Origin: an uncultured Collinsella sp. | Lineage (GTDB): Bacteria > Actinomycetota > Coriobacteriia > Coriobacteriales > Coriobacteriaceae | Direction: 5' to 3' | NCBI GenBank assembly: GCA_900552995.1 | Contig: USBX01000053.1 | Span: 1-6,476 of the forward strand | DNA: 6,476 nucleotides | In this document: piece by piece, positions 5,132 through 6,476 of the stretch | Layout: every line of letters starts with the position of its first letter | Position numbering within the stretch: the stretch's first letter is position 1 | Program-made: the position numbers and the translations under genes | The notes under the pieces: model-generated | Told to the model about the DNA's origin: nothing | The model's database searches: none | The model's input: only the letters and a program-made list of their open reading frames with translations

Positions 5132-5136
5132 TGAGC

Positions 5137-6444
5137 ATGCCTATCATCGCAGCGCTCGTTGGCATCGTTTTGGGTGCCATCGCCGCCATTACCTACATGC
5201 GCACCGCCAAGCAGGGTAGTCTTCACGAGGCCGACGAAAAAATCCAGTCGGCACACGCACAGGCTGAGTCCCTGATCGGTGATGCTAAGCGTCAGGCCGA
5301 GACCCTCAAAAAAGAGGCTCTGCTCGAGGCTAAAGAGGAGATCATCAAGAACAAGCAGGCCGCCGAGGCCGAGGACAAGCAGCGTAAGAACGAGATTCGT
5401 ACGCTCGAGAACCGCGTGATGCAGCGCGAGGAATCTCTCGATCGCCGCAACGACGCACTCGACAAGCGCGAGCATCAGCTGTCCAGCCAGGCCGGTCAGG
5501 TCGAGAAGCGCTCCCGTGAGCTCGAGGAGCTCTGCGCAAAGCAGACCTCCGAGCTCGAGCGTATCGCCGACCTTACCCGCGAGGACGCGCACAAGGAGCT
5601 CCTTGAAAAGGTTCGCGGCGAGGTCACCCACGAGGCCGCCACGATCATTCGCGAGTCCGAGCAGCAGGTTCGCGCCGAGTGCCACAAGACCGCCCAGGAG
5701 ATTCTGTCTCTGGCGATTCAGCGCTGCGCTGCCGATCACACTGCCGAGGTCACCGTTACCTCCGTGCACATTCCCTCTGATGACCTCAAAGGCCGTATCA
5801 TCGGTCGCGAGGGTCGCAACATCCGGACCTTCGAGCAGGTTTCCGGCGTCAACCTCGTGATCGACGACACGCCCGAGACCGTCGTTCTTTCGAGCTTCGA
5901 CCCGGTCCGTCGTGAGACCGCCCGTGTCGCCCTCGAGAACCTCATCGCCGACGGCCGCATTCACCCTGCCCGTATCGAGGAGATGTATCACAAGGCCGCC
6001 GACCTGGTTCAGCAGCGCGTGCGCGAGGCTGGCGAGCAGGCTGCCTTCGATACCGGCATCCACGATCTGCACCCCGAGATCGTCAAGACCCTTGGTGCCC
6101 TGCGCTACCGTACCTCGTTTGGTCAGAACGTGCTTCAGCATTCCCTCGAGGTCTCTGATCTGTGCGGCGTGATGGCTTCCGAGCTTGGCCTGGACGTTGT
6201 GACCGCCAAGCGCGCCGGCCTGCTTCATGACCTGGGCAAGGCAATCGACCACGACGTCGAGGGCCCGCATGCCGTCATCGGCGCCGAGCTTGCCCGCCGT
6301 TATGGCGAGAAGCCCGTTATCGTCCACGCTATTGAGGCTCACCATGCCGATGTCGACCCCAACACGGTGCTCGATGTCCTGGTGCAGGCCGCCGATGCTG
6401 TCTCTGCCTCTCGCCCCGGTGCCCGTCGCGAGTCTGCCGAGAAC
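5137..6444 (+). CDS. rny: Ribonuclease Y (Rny), 3' end missing
   Basis: RNase Y is a membrane-anchored metal-dependent endoribonuclease that starts mRNA decay in many Gram-positive bacteria. From the ATG at 5137, 436 genomic codons stay open. An N-terminal membrane helix (about 2-20, MPIIAALVGIVLGAIAAITY) is followed by a long charged coiled coil (about 25-195) rich in Glu, Lys, Arg and Gln. The KH RNA-binding domain (about 205-270) has GRIIGREGRNIR at 219-230. The HD domain shows H335 (QHSLEV), the H364-D365 dyad (LLHDLGKAIDHD) and AIEAHHADVDP, then VQAADAVSASRPGARRE. The HD dyad is only about four residues from its place in B. subtilis RNase Y (520 aa), so roughly 80-90 C-terminal residues are missing. 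The gene is cut by the Nextera adapter at 6445 and the frame stays open through it, so this is an end-of-contig truncation and not a mutation. It has its own promoter and a structured leader. Confidence 0.96.
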
Positions 6445-6476
6445 CTGTCTCTTATACACATCTCCGAGCCCACGAG
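6445..6476 (-). other. Illumina Nextera adapter, reverse complement (artificial sequence)
   Basis: Positions 6445-6463 are the reverse complement of the 19-bp Tn5 mosaic end, and 6464-6476 continue into the read-2 primer site, for 32 of the 34 bases seen at 14-47. The adapter interrupts the rny reading frame, and the last rny codons read from here would be false. On the opposite strand it supplies a false start (MYKRQ...) for a long spurious reading frame. Confidence 0.98.

Noticed and set aside
5020..6459. 479-codon open frame on the minus strand opposite rny
   Set aside because: Its start lies in the adapter (MYKRQ), it is antisense to an unmistakable RNase Y gene, and it runs into the rny leader. 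It is a shadow of the coiled-coil coding sequence.
1..6476. Terminal inverted repeats suggesting a transposon or other mobile element
   Set aside because: The repeats are the Tn5-derived mosaic end and read-2 site of the Nextera library kit. There is no transposase and no target-site duplication, and the cargo is core housekeeping genes.
1..6476. CRISPR array, tRNA, rRNA, phage or defence genes
   Set aside because: No spaced direct repeats, no cloverleaf or rRNA-like segments and no accessory protein families were seen. All open space is accounted for by known housekeeping genes and their control regions.

Overview
The window is a chromosomal housekeeping segment with every gene on the + strand. 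The best guess for the source is a Collinsella-like member of the Coriobacteriia (Actinomycetota). This rests on moderately high GC, the protein styles, an Actinobacterial/Firmicute-type LexA box, and an RNase Y gene next to recA-recX. The lineage is inferred from memory of protein style, not from a search. I found no phage, insertion sequence, CRISPR array, defence system or other accessory cargo, and no new biological system.

Both ends are not organismal DNA. Positions 1-47 are an Illumina Nextera i7-side adapter: the end of P7, an 8-base index, the read-2 primer site and the Tn5 mosaic end. Positions 6445-6476 are the same adapter in reverse complement. The genomic insert is therefore about 48-6444, and both outer genes are cut at these junctions.

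Layout: (1) 48-201 is the last 50 codons of a YajQ-family nucleotide-binding protein. (2) 229-2769 is a compact run of rimO (ribosomal protein S12 methylthiotransferase), pgsA (phosphatidylglycerophosphate synthase) and a stand-alone CinA C-terminal domain gene (pncC-like, NMN amidohydrolase). Gaps are about 10-30 bp and the run closes with a perfect 10-bp hairpin at 2777-2800. (3) 2801-3026 is the recA control region. It holds a short 11-bp tandem repeat, then a -35/-10 promoter with a LexA operator filling the spacer, then a strong ribosome binding site. (4) recA (3027-4175) is followed 11 bp later by recX, its modulator, as one SOS transcription unit. (5) 4880-5136 is a 257-bp intergenic region with a good sigma-70-type promoter. 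Its leader of about 160 nt contains two hairpins; the second has an 11-bp stem and a GUAA tetraloop and looks like a terminator or attenuator. (6) rny (RNase Y) runs from 5137 into the 3' adapter and lacks roughly its last 80-90 residues.

Functionally, the segment joins translation-factor modification (RimO), membrane phospholipid synthesis (PgsA), pyridine-nucleotide salvage (PncC), recombination and SOS induction (RecA/RecX) and mRNA decay (RNase Y). The order pgsA-cinA-recA-(recX)-rny is a familiar bacterial neighbourhood. The points most worth checking are the LexA-occluded recA promoter, the structured rny leader, the 11-bp repeats upstream of recA, and the adapter ends, which create false peptides in automated annotation.
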